This document shows positions 17,758 through 25,644 of a DNA stretch of 64,000 nucleotides, in pieces (positions within the stretch are counted from its first letter, which is position 1; each line of letters opens with the position of its first letter). This stretch comes from Altibacter sp. (lineage in GTDB: Bacteria > Bacteroidota > Bacteroidia > Flavobacteriales > Flavobacteriaceae). The position numbers and the translations under genes were made by a program. The stretch lies in assembly GCF_019913785.1 (NCBI RefSeq), contig NZ_JAIOHK010000060.1, positions 126,846 through 190,845 of the forward strand, read 5' to 3'. The notes under the pieces were generated by a model that saw only the letters and a list, made by a program, of their open reading frames with translations, had not been told where the DNA came from and did no database searches.

Positions 17758-18396
17758 ATGAAATATTCAGTAGTAGTGGTAGACGATCATAATTTACTCT
17801 CACAAGCCATTGGCGCACTGATTGATGACTTTGAGCAGTTCACTGTGTTATATCTGTGTAATAATGGACAAGAATTACTCGAGAAATTCAAGAACCCTAA
17901 AAATATCCCGGACGTTGTCCTAATGGATGTAAATATGCCTATCCTCAATGGTATAGAAACTACCGAGCAACTGCGCCAACATTTTCCCGATGTGAATGTA
18001 CTGGCCCTATCCATTGAAGAAGATGAAATGACCATTTTAAAAATGCTACGCGCTGGTGCCAAAGGGTATCTCATGAAGGATGTAAAAAAATCGGAACTGG
18101 AAAATGCCCTGCTGGAAGTGTTGAAAAAAGGATATTACCATACAAATACCGTTGCCAAGATTTTAGTAGAGTCTCTGGTGCCCAAAGAAACGAGTGTTTC
18201 TTCTTTGAAAGAACGGGAAATTGAATTTATTAAACACGCCTGTTCCGAAAAGACCTATAAGGAGATCGCAGACGATATGTGCCTGAGTTATAAGACCATT
18301 GAGGGGTATCGAAATGTCCTTTTTGAAAAACTGAATCTTCGGAATCGTACCGGATTGGTAATCTATGCCATCAAAAACAAGATTTTCACACCTTGA
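17758..18396 (+). CDS. LuxR/NarL-type response regulator
   Basis: 212 residues. The receiver domain occupies about 1-125, with the acidic pair in VVVDDHN and the phospho-acceptor Asp57 in VVLMDVNMP; the conserved Lys is in AKGYLMKDV. The C-terminal LuxR helix-turn-helix (about 148-210) shows LKEREIEFIKHACSEKTYKEIA and a KTIEGYRNVLFEKL recognition helix. It starts 2 bp after the kinase stop, so the two form a cognate pair. Targets are unknown; self-regulation through the palindromes upstream of the operon is a testable guess. It ends base-to-base against the convergent O-methyltransferase gene. Confidence 0.93.
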   Translation: MKYSVVVVDDHNLLSQAIGALIDDFEQFTVLYLCNNGQELLEKFKNPKNIPDVVLMDVNMPILNGIETTEQLRQHFPDVNVLALSIEEDEMTILKMLRAGAKGYLMKDVKKSELENALLEVLKKGYYHTNTVAKILVESLVPKETSVSSLKEREIEFIKHACSEKTYKEIADDMCLSYKTIEGYRNVLFEKLNLRNRTGLVIYAIKNKIFTP

Positions 18397-19038
18397 TCAC
18401 AATACCCTCGAAATTGTAAGTCCATCCCGAATTGGCAATAAGACCGTTTCTAATTTTGGATGTTCGTTCAATAATTTATTGTAAACCAACAATGCTTTGG
18501 TATCCATATCATCTTCTTTCACCTTCTCAACCACTTTACCACTCCATAACACATTATCACTTAAAATGACAGCCCCTTTTGATAGCTTCGGAAGCACGAG
18601 TTCCAGATAGTTCGGATAATTGTACTTATCGGCATCTATAAATACAAGATCAAAAACTATATCAAACTTCGGAATGATCTCTAGGGCGTTGCCTGTATGC
18701 TGAATTATATGTTTTCCGAAGCCGGAAAGGTCAAAATATTTCCGCTGAAAATCGTGCAATTCTTCATTGATGTCAATGGTGTGTAATTCGCCTGATGCCT
18801 GCATCCCTTCTGCCAAACACAGGGCCGAATAACCTGTATAGGTTCCTATTTCTAGAATATTTTTAGGCCTTATCAATTTTGAAAGCATACTCAACACACG
18901 CCCTTGGAAATGACCACTCAACATACGCGGTTGCAATACTTTTTGCCAGGTTTCCCTATTTAATTGCTGAAGCAATTGAGGTTCAGCCTGAGAATGTGCG
19001 AGCACATATTCGTCAATCTTTTTTGGAAGAAAATCCAT
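18397..19038 (-). CDS. Class I O-methyltransferase, last gene of the kynurenine operon
   Basis: 213 residues of the catechol/caffeoyl-CoA O-methyltransferase type. SAM-binding motif I is LEIGTYTGYSALCLAEG, followed by HTIDINEE; metal-binding residues are in VFIDADKYNY and ILSDNVLWSG. Such enzymes are Mg2+-dependent and methylate catechol-like hydroxyls. Its start overlaps the amidohydrolase stop by 1 bp (TAATG), so it is translationally coupled to the tryptophan-degradation genes. It could methylate a hydroxylated aromatic intermediate such as 3-hydroxyanthranilate, or xanthurenate, but no step of the known pathway needs it, so the substrate is inference. Confidence 0.85.
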   Translation of the reverse strand: MDFLPKKIDEYVLAHSQAEPQLLQQLNRETWQKVLQPRMLSGHFQGRVLSMLSKLIRPKNILEIGTYTGYSALCLAEGMQASGELHTIDINEELHDFQRKYFDLSGFGKHIIQHTGNALEIIPKFDIVFDLVFIDADKYNYPNYLELVLPKLSKGAVILSDNVLWSGKVVEKVKEDDMDTKALLVYNKLLNEHPKLETVLLPIRDGLTISRVL

Positions 19039-20120
19039 TAGCCCAGAATTCGATTTACTAATTTTTCCTTGGCCGCTGCATCATCACCACACAACCATTG
19101 GATCACGTTGTCTTCCCAGATCATGTCACATTGTTCCGAAGTTAAAATATTCCGTTCTTTCGCCAAATCCAATATTTTTCCGGGATAGGAGGATTGCTGG
19201 GCACTTTCCATTTCCCCAAGTGGATAGGGGTCATCAAGACCCATCAAGACTTGCTTCACCCCCTGATTTCTCACCAATAATTCTAAGCCTCCAGTATCGT
19301 GTACCAAGGTGTCGAAGAAAATATTTTTATGCCCCACACTCTTTCTGGGATGTACCTTCCCTTCAAATAGATCGGGGCGACCATCAAACCCTTGGATTCT
19401 TCGACCCAAATTGATTTGTGCCAATTGTCCGCCATGCGCGAAACAGGTCCTCATATTGGGAAATTTATCGGCATAACCATTCAGCGTTAGAAAGTGATAA
19501 GCATCGGCACATTGGGCCAACATCCAGATGAGATGAAATCGCCAAGAGGTATTCTCTAGCTTTATGAATTTTTCCCCGTCATAGGGGTGAATTTCAACCG
19601 CCAGATTGTATTTGCTGGCCAGTTCGAAGATGGGCTCGTTCTCTTCATCAAAAATACAACGCCATGTTCCAATGGTATCCATATAATGGGTGGGTAGGCA
19701 AAGTAATTGCAATCCTAATTCTTCTACACAGCGTTCAATTTCCCATTGTGCACCTCTTACAAAACCCGGATGTACTACAAAGCCACAGGTGAATTTTGAA
19801 GGATGATCGTGCTGTACCTTCGCATTAAAATCGTTCTGAAATCGCAACGCCTGCTTCATTTCTTCAACGCGAAGTCCGTTTCCGTATAACTGCGATAAAT
19901 TGAGTACTACGGCATGGTCTATTTTAAATTGCTCCATCCATTCCAGCTTTTCATTCAGAAAAAAACTGGAATCGGTAACTGGTCGGCTCCAATCTTTCTG
20001 AAGCATGAATTTTCGATCCTTATCCACCCAAAAGATCCCCTTGTCTTTCATAAATTGAGGAATCTCTTCGGGATAGGGAAGCAGATGTGAGTGACCGTTG
20101 ATGCGAAGTTTACGTTTCAT
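19038..20120 (-). CDS. Amidohydrolase, probable ACMS decarboxylase (ACMSD)
   Basis: 360 residues. The N-terminal NGHSHLLP carries the HxH metal motif of the amidohydrolase superfamily. Further ligands are expected in VHPGFVRG, VEIHPYDG, FAHGGQLAQ and the late MGLDDPYPLGE segment with its Asp. This pattern and the context fit 2-amino-3-carboxymuconate-6-semialdehyde decarboxylase, which diverts the pathway from quinolinate toward 2-aminomuconate. The next steps are encoded upstream (aldehyde dehydrogenase and deaminase). 9 bp separate it from the upstream SDR. The assignment rests on motif and context; other decarboxylases of this superfamily look similar. Confidence 0.85.
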   Translation of the reverse strand: MKRKLRINGHSHLLPYPEEIPQFMKDKGIFWVDKDRKFMLQKDWSRPVTDSSFFLNEKLEWMEQFKIDHAVVLNLSQLYGNGLRVEEMKQALRFQNDFNAKVQHDHPSKFTCGFVVHPGFVRGAQWEIERCVEELGLQLLCLPTHYMDTIGTWRCIFDEENEPIFELASKYNLAVEIHPYDGEKFIKLENTSWRFHLIWMLAQCADAYHFLTLNGYADKFPNMRTCFAHGGQLAQINLGRRIQGFDGRPDLFEGKVHPRKSVGHKNIFFDTLVHDTGGLELLVRNQGVKQVLMGLDDPYPLGEMESAQQSSYPGKILDLAKERNILTSEQCDMIWEDNVIQWLCGDDAAAKEKLVNRILG

Positions 20121-20129
20121 AGCCGAAAG

Positions 20130-20915
20130 TTACAAAGATTTTGTGCGTCCACCATCCACAGGAAGATTTATTCCGTTGATATAACTGGCAGCTTCACTTG
20201 CCAAGAATGCAACAGCATTGGCCACTTCACCGGGTTGGGCAAAACGGCGTGCCGGAACCAAGTTTTTCATAAAGGCGGCAGCTTCTGCTTCGGTCTTCTT
20301 CATCTTTTTTGCCGCATTGCCCACGATATCGTCCAGCCGGTCTGTAGCTGTAAAGCCCGGTAATACATTATTGACTGTAATTCCGAAGGGTCCCAGTTCG
20401 TTTGCCAGCGTCTTGCTCCAACTCGCCACGGCACCTCGTATCGTATTACTCACCCCTAATCCATCGATAGGTTGCTTCACCGATGTAGAGATAATGTTGA
20501 TAATACGACCATAATCGGCTTCTTTCATACCGGGCACGACGGCCTGTGTTAATATCTGATTGCAAACGAGATGTTGTGTGAATGCGTTTGTAAATTCTGA
20601 AATATCTGCCGAAAAGATAGGCCCTCCTTTTGGACCTCCGGTGTTGTTCAGCAGAATATGAAATACCTTACCTTCGACCGCTTTGGTTATTTTTTTACGC
20701 AATTCGTCGGGGTTGGTAAAATCGGCTACCAGGTAATTGTGTTTTTGTCCGTCCTGAAAGGGAAGTTCCAGCAAGGTATTCTTCAGTTTTTCTTCGTTGC
20801 GTGCAACCAGAGTGATAGTAGCACCCATTTCGGCCAGTTGTATAGCCGAAGCCTTTCCAATACCGGCTGTACTCCCGCAAATTATGGCATTCTTATTCTT
20901 TAAGTCTAAATTCAT
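20130..20915 (-). CDS. SDR family protein lacking the canonical YxxxK motif
   Basis: 261 residues with a Rossmann fold. The cofactor motif is CGSTAGIGKA (near TGxxxGxG) and a NNTGGPKGG replaces the NNAG motif. Where most SDRs have Tyr-x-x-x-Lys, the aligned segment reads SNTIRGAVASWSK, so the Tyr is Ser and the Lys is Arg. Several SDR relatives (the BKR-like group) lack a perfect tetrad. The C-terminal INLPVDGGRTKSL is typical of a normal SDR. Its operon position between the aldehyde dehydrogenase and ACMSD suggests a role in aminomuconate metabolism, but the reaction is unknown and it may not be a standard oxidoreductase. Confidence 0.85.
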   Translation of the reverse strand: MNLDLKNKNAIICGSTAGIGKASAIQLAEMGATITLVARNEEKLKNTLLELPFQDGQKHNYLVADFTNPDELRKKITKAVEGKVFHILLNNTGGPKGGPIFSADISEFTNAFTQHLVCNQILTQAVVPGMKEADYGRIINIISTSVKQPIDGLGVSNTIRGAVASWSKTLANELGPFGITVNNVLPGFTATDRLDDIVGNAAKKMKKTEAEAAAFMKNLVPARRFAQPGEVANAVAFLASEAASYINGINLPVDGGRTKSL

Positions 20916-20921
20916 TTTATT

Positions 20922-20993
20922 GTCAGGTCGAGCGCAGTCAAGACCTATTGTTTATTACGCATAATGACCCCTCGACTGCACTCGGGGAGCCAC
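20922..20993. repeat. Imperfect inverted repeat in the kynurenine operon
   Basis: The left arm (20922-20945) contains GGTCGAGCGCAGTCAAGACC. The right arm (20966-20993) contains CCCCTCGACTGCACTCGGGG. Reversed, the right arm matches the left with several substitutions. The core TCGAGCGCAGTC is typical of small interspersed repeats seen between genes in many flavobacterial genomes. It sits in the 79-bp gap between the aldehyde dehydrogenase and SDR genes and could act as an intra-operon hairpin. Confidence 0.55.
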
Positions 20994-20994
20994 T

Positions 20995-22440
20995 TTACTC
21001 ATATTTAATACATATATTCTTCGCTTCTGTAAAAAAGCGCAGGGCTTCAAAACCTCCTTCACGACCCACTCCACTGTCTTTAACACCGCCAAAGGGAGTA
21101 CGTAGATCGCGGTTCAACCAAGTATTCACCCATACAATTCCGACTTCCAATTGTTTTGAAACTCGCATGGTACGGTTGAGGTTGTTTGTCCAAACAGTTG
21201 CAGAAAGGCCATATTTTACACCGTTGGCCATTCGCAAGGCTTCTTCCTCTGTTTCAAAGGGCATCATGGTAACCACCGGTCCAAAGATCTCTTCCTGGTT
21301 CACGCGACATTGGTTGTCGAAAACCTCAATGACCGTTGGCTCCAGATAGTACCCGTTTTCGAATCCCTTTACTGAAACAGGGTTGCCCCCGGTTAAAATC
21401 GTACCGCCTTCTTTTTCAGCCAAGGCAATATAGGACTGTACTTTTTCTAAATGTGGTTTCGAAACCAAAGCTCCTAAATCGATTGCAGCTTCAAATGGAT
21501 TCCCAACCTTTAGTTGTTGTACTTTTAAGACGAAGTCCATTTTAAATTTTTCGTAAATAGATTTTTCAACAAAAATCCGACTCCCACACAAACAGATCTG
21601 TCCTTGATTGGAAAAGGACGATTTTACGGTTACGGCCAACATCTTGTCGTAGTCGCAATCGGCAAAGATGAGATTGGGATTTTTTCCGCCTAATTCTAAA
21701 GAAAGCTTTTTAAACATGGGTGCGGCGGTACGAGCGAGGTGTTCCCCGGTCTTCGTTCCTCCTGTAAATGAAATTGCTTTAATCCCCGGATGCTCAACAA
21801 TTGCCTGTCCGGCCGTAGGACCCATTCCATGGACAATATTCAAGACTCCATTAGGTAAACCGGCTTCAGTGCAGAGTTCACCGAGTAAATAGGCCGTTAG
21901 TGGCGTTACCTCACTCGGTTTGGCAACAACGGTATTTCCCGCTGCCAATGCGGGAGCAATCTTCCAGGTAAATAAATAAAGTGGCAGGTTCCACGGAGAG
22001 ATACAACCTACAACCCCAATGGGTTGGCGCAGGGTAAAATTCATGGTATTCAAGCCTACACTTTCGTGTGCCTCACTGGAAAATTGCGTAATTGCATTGC
22101 CAAAGAAACGAAAATTGCTGGACGCTCTTGGAATATCCACCGTTTTAGCCAAACTCAGAGGTTTGCCATTGTCCTTGGCTTCTGCTTCTGCGAGTCGGTC
22201 TAGGTTGTCGTCTATAAGCGATGCTATCTTTAATAGAATTCGGGAGCGCTCATCAATCGTGGTATTGCTCCAACTTTCAAAGGCAGCCTTTGCCGCCTCA
22301 TACGCATCGCCTATGTCTTTGTGGTTACTATTGGCGATTTGTGCATACACTTCGCCTGTGCTTGGGTTGTAATTATCCAACCATTCCCCTGATTGCGGTT
22401 CGGTATACGCTCCGTTTATGTAGTTTAAAATTTTAATCAT
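20995..22440 (-). CDS. Aldehyde dehydrogenase, probable 2-aminomuconic semialdehyde dehydrogenase
   Basis: 481 residues of the NAD(P)-dependent ALDH superfamily. Visible: the NAD-binding [14 protein letters not shown], the general-base Glu in [12 protein letters not shown], the catalytic Cys in [12 protein letters not shown], and EEIFGPVV. Context (KynU, Kmo, ACMSD, deaminase) fits oxidation of 2-aminomuconate-6-semialdehyde to 2-aminomuconate. The start overlaps the RidA-type stop by ATGA. Alternative: a general betaine-aldehyde or hydroxymuconic semialdehyde dehydrogenase, which the sequence alone cannot exclude. Confidence 0.9.
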   Translation of the reverse strand: MIKILNYINGAYTEPQSGEWLDNYNPSTGEVYAQIANSNHKDIGDAYEAAKAAFESWSNTTIDERSRILLKIASLIDDNLDRLAEAEAKDNGKPLSLAKTVDIPRASSNFRFFGNAITQFSSEAHESVGLNTMNFTLRQPIGVVGCISPWNLPLYLFTWKIAPALAAGNTVVAKPSEVTPLTAYLLGELCTEAGLPNGVLNIVHGMGPTAGQAIVEHPGIKAISFTGGTKTGEHLARTAAPMFKKLSLELGGKNPNLIFADCDYDKMLAVTVKSSFSNQGQICLCGSRIFVEKSIYEKFKMDFVLKVQQLKVGNPFEAAIDLGALVSKPHLEKVQSYIALAEKEGGTILTGGNPVSVKGFENGYYLEPTVIEVFDNQCRVNQEEIFGPVVTMMPFETEEEALRMANGVKYGLSATVWTNNLNRTMRVSKQLEVGIVWVNTWLNRDLRTPFGGVKDSGVGREGGFEALRFFTEAKNICIKYE

Positions 22441-22859
22441 TTTTTCTTCGGCTTATACGCCATCGCTTTGATTTCCACCACCAAATTAGGGTGGGGAAGT
22501 TGGTGCACAGCAACAGTAGTTCTCGCAGGACCCGTTTCCTTGTTAAAATATTCGGCATACACTTCGTTATAGCCTGCGAAGTCGTTCATATTTACCAAAA
22601 AGCTTGTAATGTCTACCACATCGGCCATGGTAGCACCTTCGGTTGCGAGATAGTCTTTAATGTTTTCAAGTACGGCTCGCGTCTGTTCCCGAACATCCAA
22701 TCGCATGGTTCCCATTTCATCTACCTGATGTACTCCGGCAAACGAATTATCGGGTAAGCGTGAACTGGTTCCACTTACAAATATAAAATCACCTGCTCTT
22801 TTCACATGGGGGTACGCTCCTCTGGGGGTTGCTTTTCCTGATACTAATCTACTTTTCAT
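22437..22859 (-). CDS. RidA family protein, probable 2-aminomuconate deaminase
   Basis: 140 residues of the RidA/YjgF/Rid fold. The substrate-binding Arg is in [15 protein letters not shown] and a Glu lies in VVEIKAMAY near the C-terminus. RidA hydrolyses reactive enamines and imines; its relative 2-aminomuconate deaminase sits in the same pathway as the surrounding genes, so that role is the best reading. It overlaps the aldehyde dehydrogenase start (ATGA) and lies 5 bp after kmo. Confidence 0.88.
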   Translation of the reverse strand: MKSRLVSGKATPRGAYPHVKRAGDFIFVSGTSSRLPDNSFAGVHQVDEMGTMRLDVREQTRAVLENIKDYLATEGATMADVVDITSFLVNMNDFAGYNEVYAEYFNKETGPARTTVAVHQLPHPNLVVEIKAMAYKPKKK

Positions 22860-22864
22860 ATGTA

Positions 22865-24265
22865 TTATTTTAAGTTACGAACTACCGCATCGTCATGAAG
22901 CATCTCCTTAGTTTCCTTCTTTACCAAGCTTAGCTTCTCTCGCAAGGTCATGGAATCCAAAAGCCTTTCATCTGCGAGTAAATTCAGGATGGCCTTATCT
23001 TGCGCACGACCTTTTCGCATGGCTTCATCATACGAAATGGCTTCGTTAAAGGTAACGAGCGAATATTTGGAGTAATATTCTTCAGGAAACTCAGCTTCAA
23101 AAGCAGTTTCCAGTTTTCTTTTTTGCTGAAATAAAGGACTGGCTGTATGTTCTTTCATTTCATGGAAATTGTCTACGGCAAGATCGGCTATGGCATCGGT
23201 ATCCTTTTTTCTGGCTTTTTCATATTCAGTAAAAACTTTTTTCCAGTCACCTTCAAAACGATCTAATATTTCATCGAAGACCACCACATCTTCAAAAGAA
23301 GCATTCATGCCCTGTCCGTAAAATGGGACAATTGCATGGGCCGCGTCTCCAAGCAGTAAGGTTTTTCCGTAGCAATTCCAAGGCGAACATTTTACCGTAC
23401 CCAAAGGTCCTGTTGGGTTTTCAAAAAACTCATCTACAAGTCGTGGCATTAGTTTCACTGCGTCGGGAAATTCTCTTGTAAAATATTCCAACACCTTTTC
23501 CGGAGTTGTAAGGGTGTCAAAACAATAGTCGGAATTAGCATACGGCAAGAATAAGGTAACCGTAAAACTTCCGTCCAAATTAGGCAAGGCAATGAGCATG
23601 TCCTCTCCGCGTGGCCAAATGTGCAAGGCGCCTTTGTCGGTTCGATATCCATTATTCTTGTCGGCCGGAATCTCAAGCTCTTTATATCCATGGGTGAGCC
23701 ATTGCTGTGAAAAACTGAATAAGAATTTCTTATGTTCAAACATACTTTTCCGAACGGCAGATCCGGCTCCGTCTGTACCTAGTATAATATCTGCCTTTAA
23801 GATTTTTTCGGTCCCCGAATTGTAATCTTTAAAGGTCGCCGAAGCCTCTTCAAGGTCTACGCTCTTACAGCCGTGATTAAAGATTAGTTCCACATTTGGC
23901 AATGCTTCGGCCGTGTTTAAAAGTAACATATTCAAGCCCGGACGCGAGATGGAGTTGATATACTCGTCTTGTCGACCGCTGTATTTACTCAAAAAGCTGT
24001 TTCCTGCTCTGTCATGGATCATTCGGCCGTGCATAGGAATGCACAGTTTTTTGGCTTCGGCTTCAACACCCGCTAGACGAAGTCCGCGTAAGCCACGATC
24101 GCTCAACGCCAAATTGATAGAACGTCCGGCATCCTGGGTTACTTTCCGAAGATCGGGACGTTTTTCGACTAGTGTAATATTGTAACCGCGTTGTGCCAAG
24201 CGCACGGCGAGTAGACTTCCACAGAGTCCCGCACCAATAATTAGTATGTTTTCGTTTTTGGTCAT
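22865..24265 (-). CDS. kmo: Kynurenine 3-monooxygenase
   Basis: 466 residues. FAD-dependent aromatic hydroxylase using NADPH to make 3-hydroxykynurenine from kynurenine. It has the N-terminal GxGxxG in [14 protein letters not shown], the family-specific [15 protein letters not shown] stretch, the DG motif [10 protein letters not shown], and the second FAD motif [18 protein letters not shown]. The C-terminal part (about 380-460) is helical, as expected for membrane-associated KMO, but has no obvious membrane helix. The kynU stop overlaps its start by 4 bp. Confidence 0.96.
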   Translation of the reverse strand: MTKNENILIIGAGLCGSLLAVRLAQRGYNITLVEKRPDLRKVTQDAGRSINLALSDRGLRGLRLAGVEAEAKKLCIPMHGRMIHDRAGNSFLSKYSGRQDEYINSISRPGLNMLLLNTAEALPNVELIFNHGCKSVDLEEASATFKDYNSGTEKILKADIILGTDGAGSAVRKSMFEHKKFLFSFSQQWLTHGYKELEIPADKNNGYRTDKGALHIWPRGEDMLIALPNLDGSFTVTLFLPYANSDYCFDTLTTPEKVLEYFTREFPDAVKLMPRLVDEFFENPTGPLGTVKCSPWNCYGKTLLLGDAAHAIVPFYGQGMNASFEDVVVFDEILDRFEGDWKKVFTEYEKARKKDTDAIADLAVDNFHEMKEHTASPLFQQKRKLETAFEAEFPEEYYSKYSLVTFNEAISYDEAMRKGRAQDKAILNLLADERLLDSMTLREKLSLVKKETKEMLHDDAVVRNLK

Positions 24266-25527
24266 TGCTGAAGTATTCTTTTCAATTTTTGAGAAAATTG
24301 ATACACATCCTCAAAGTTATTATAAAGTGGCGCAGGAGCAACTCTTATTACATCGGGCTCTCGCCAGTCGCTTATTACTCCGGCTTTGGTTAATTGGGCG
24401 TGTAATTCTTTATTGGCATTTTTTACTTGAATTGAAAGTTGGCAACCTCTTTCTTCGGGATTTCTGGGTGTAATAATATTGATCCGGCTGTCCTTTATCT
24501 CATCGATCAAAAATTCCAAATATCCGGTAAGCTTCACTGCTTTTTTTCGAAGGTTTTCAAAACCAGCCTTTTCGAACGTATCCAACGAAGCCCTGATCGC
24601 GGCCATGGACAAAATAGGCGGGTTGCTGAGCTGCCAACCTTCGGCGCCCGGAAGCGCATCAAACTCGTGACGCATATTAAAACGCGTTTGTTTGTTATGG
24701 CCCCACCAACCTGTAAAACGCTTGAGCTGTTTATTGTTTGCATGACGCTCATGTACAAAACAGCCCCCCAAACTGCCCGGGCCGCTATTCAAATATTTAT
24801 AAGAGCACCATACGGCAAAATCGGGACCGGTTTCATGTAAATTAGGCTGAATATTTCCTGCACCATGCGCCAGATCAAATCCAACCATACAATTATACCG
24901 ATGTCCTAGTGCTGTAATTTTTTTAAGCGGAAAGGATTGTCCCGTATAATAATTAGTACTGCCAATCATGAGCAAGGCAATTTCATCGCCCTGGGCCTTC
25001 ATTATATTTTCCAGATCTTCAAAGCGGCAAAGTTCTTCTCCTTTGCGTGGTTTCCATAAAACGAGACCTTCCTTTGGGTTGAAGCCGTGAAATTGCAACT
25101 GACTCTCCATCGCATATTTATCACTTGGAAAGGCATCGCTTTCAACTACGATCTTATATTTTGTTTTGGTAGGTCTATAAAACGACACCATCATTAAATG
25201 TAAATTGGTAGTCAATGTGTTCATCATGACCACCTCACCGGGTTTGGCGCCCACAATTTTTGCCATACTTTCGGTCAAAAGTTCGTGATAAGGTAGCCAG
25301 GGGTGATTTCCTTCGGTATGTCCTTCAACGCCAAGAGTCGCCCAATCGTTTAGCTCTTCCTTGATATATGCCGAAGTAATCTTGGGTTGTAGTCCCAGTG
25401 AATTTCCGCAGAGATAAATTAACGTATTTCCGGAGGTATCTTTAGGTAGGTGAAATTGATTCCTAAACGGTGCCAAATTATCTTCTGAATCACATTGCTT
25501 GGCAAATTCTAAACTATTTTGAAACAT
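24262..25527 (-). CDS. kynU: Kynureninase
   Basis: 421 residues. PLP-dependent hydrolase cleaving (3-hydroxy)kynurenine to (3-hydroxy)anthranilate and alanine. Signals include IYLCGNSLGLQPK, MMNTLTTNLHLMM (cofactor phosphate region), the PLP Asp in GFDLAHGAGN, and the Schiff-base Lys in WCSYKYLNSGPGS. It is the first gene of the operon. A -7 element (TATTTTTG on the minus strand at 25556-25563) lies about 28 bp upstream. The neighbour on the other side is transcribed divergently. Confidence 0.97.
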   Translation of the reverse strand: MFQNSLEFAKQCDSEDNLAPFRNQFHLPKDTSGNTLIYLCGNSLGLQPKITSAYIKEELNDWATLGVEGHTEGNHPWLPYHELLTESMAKIVGAKPGEVVMMNTLTTNLHLMMVSFYRPTKTKYKIVVESDAFPSDKYAMESQLQFHGFNPKEGLVLWKPRKGEELCRFEDLENIMKAQGDEIALLMIGSTNYYTGQSFPLKKITALGHRYNCMVGFDLAHGAGNIQPNLHETGPDFAVWCSYKYLNSGPGSLGGCFVHERHANNKQLKRFTGWWGHNKQTRFNMRHEFDALPGAEGWQLSNPPILSMAAIRASLDTFEKAGFENLRKKAVKLTGYLEFLIDEIKDSRINIITPRNPEERGCQLSIQVKNANKELHAQLTKAGVISDWREPDVIRVAPAPLYNNFEDVYQFSQKLKRILQQ

Positions 25528-25555
25528 AGGTGTGGGTTCGTTTTTCAGCGCCTAA

Positions 25556-25563
25556 CAAAAATA
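25556..25563 (-). promoter_or_regulatory. -7 promoter element for the kynurenine operon
   Basis: TATTTTTG on the minus strand matches TAnnTTTG. It lies 28 bp upstream of the kynU ATG, giving a short 5' leader. I do not see a clear TTG at the -33 position. Confidence 0.5.
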
Positions 25564-25621
25564 GGAATTAAAATTCGAAGTAAAGGCATCGAGGTAATTG
25601 TGATTATTTAACTGTTCGTAG

Positions 25622-25629
25622 TATATTTG
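25622..25629 (+). promoter_or_regulatory. -7 promoter element for the haloperoxidase-like gene
   Basis: TATATTTG is an exact TAnnTTTG match. It covers a TTG codon at 25627 that could be read as a start; because the mRNA should begin several bases downstream, the GTG at 25645 is the better start. Confidence 0.6.
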
Positions 25630-25644
25630 ATAAAACAATTTATT

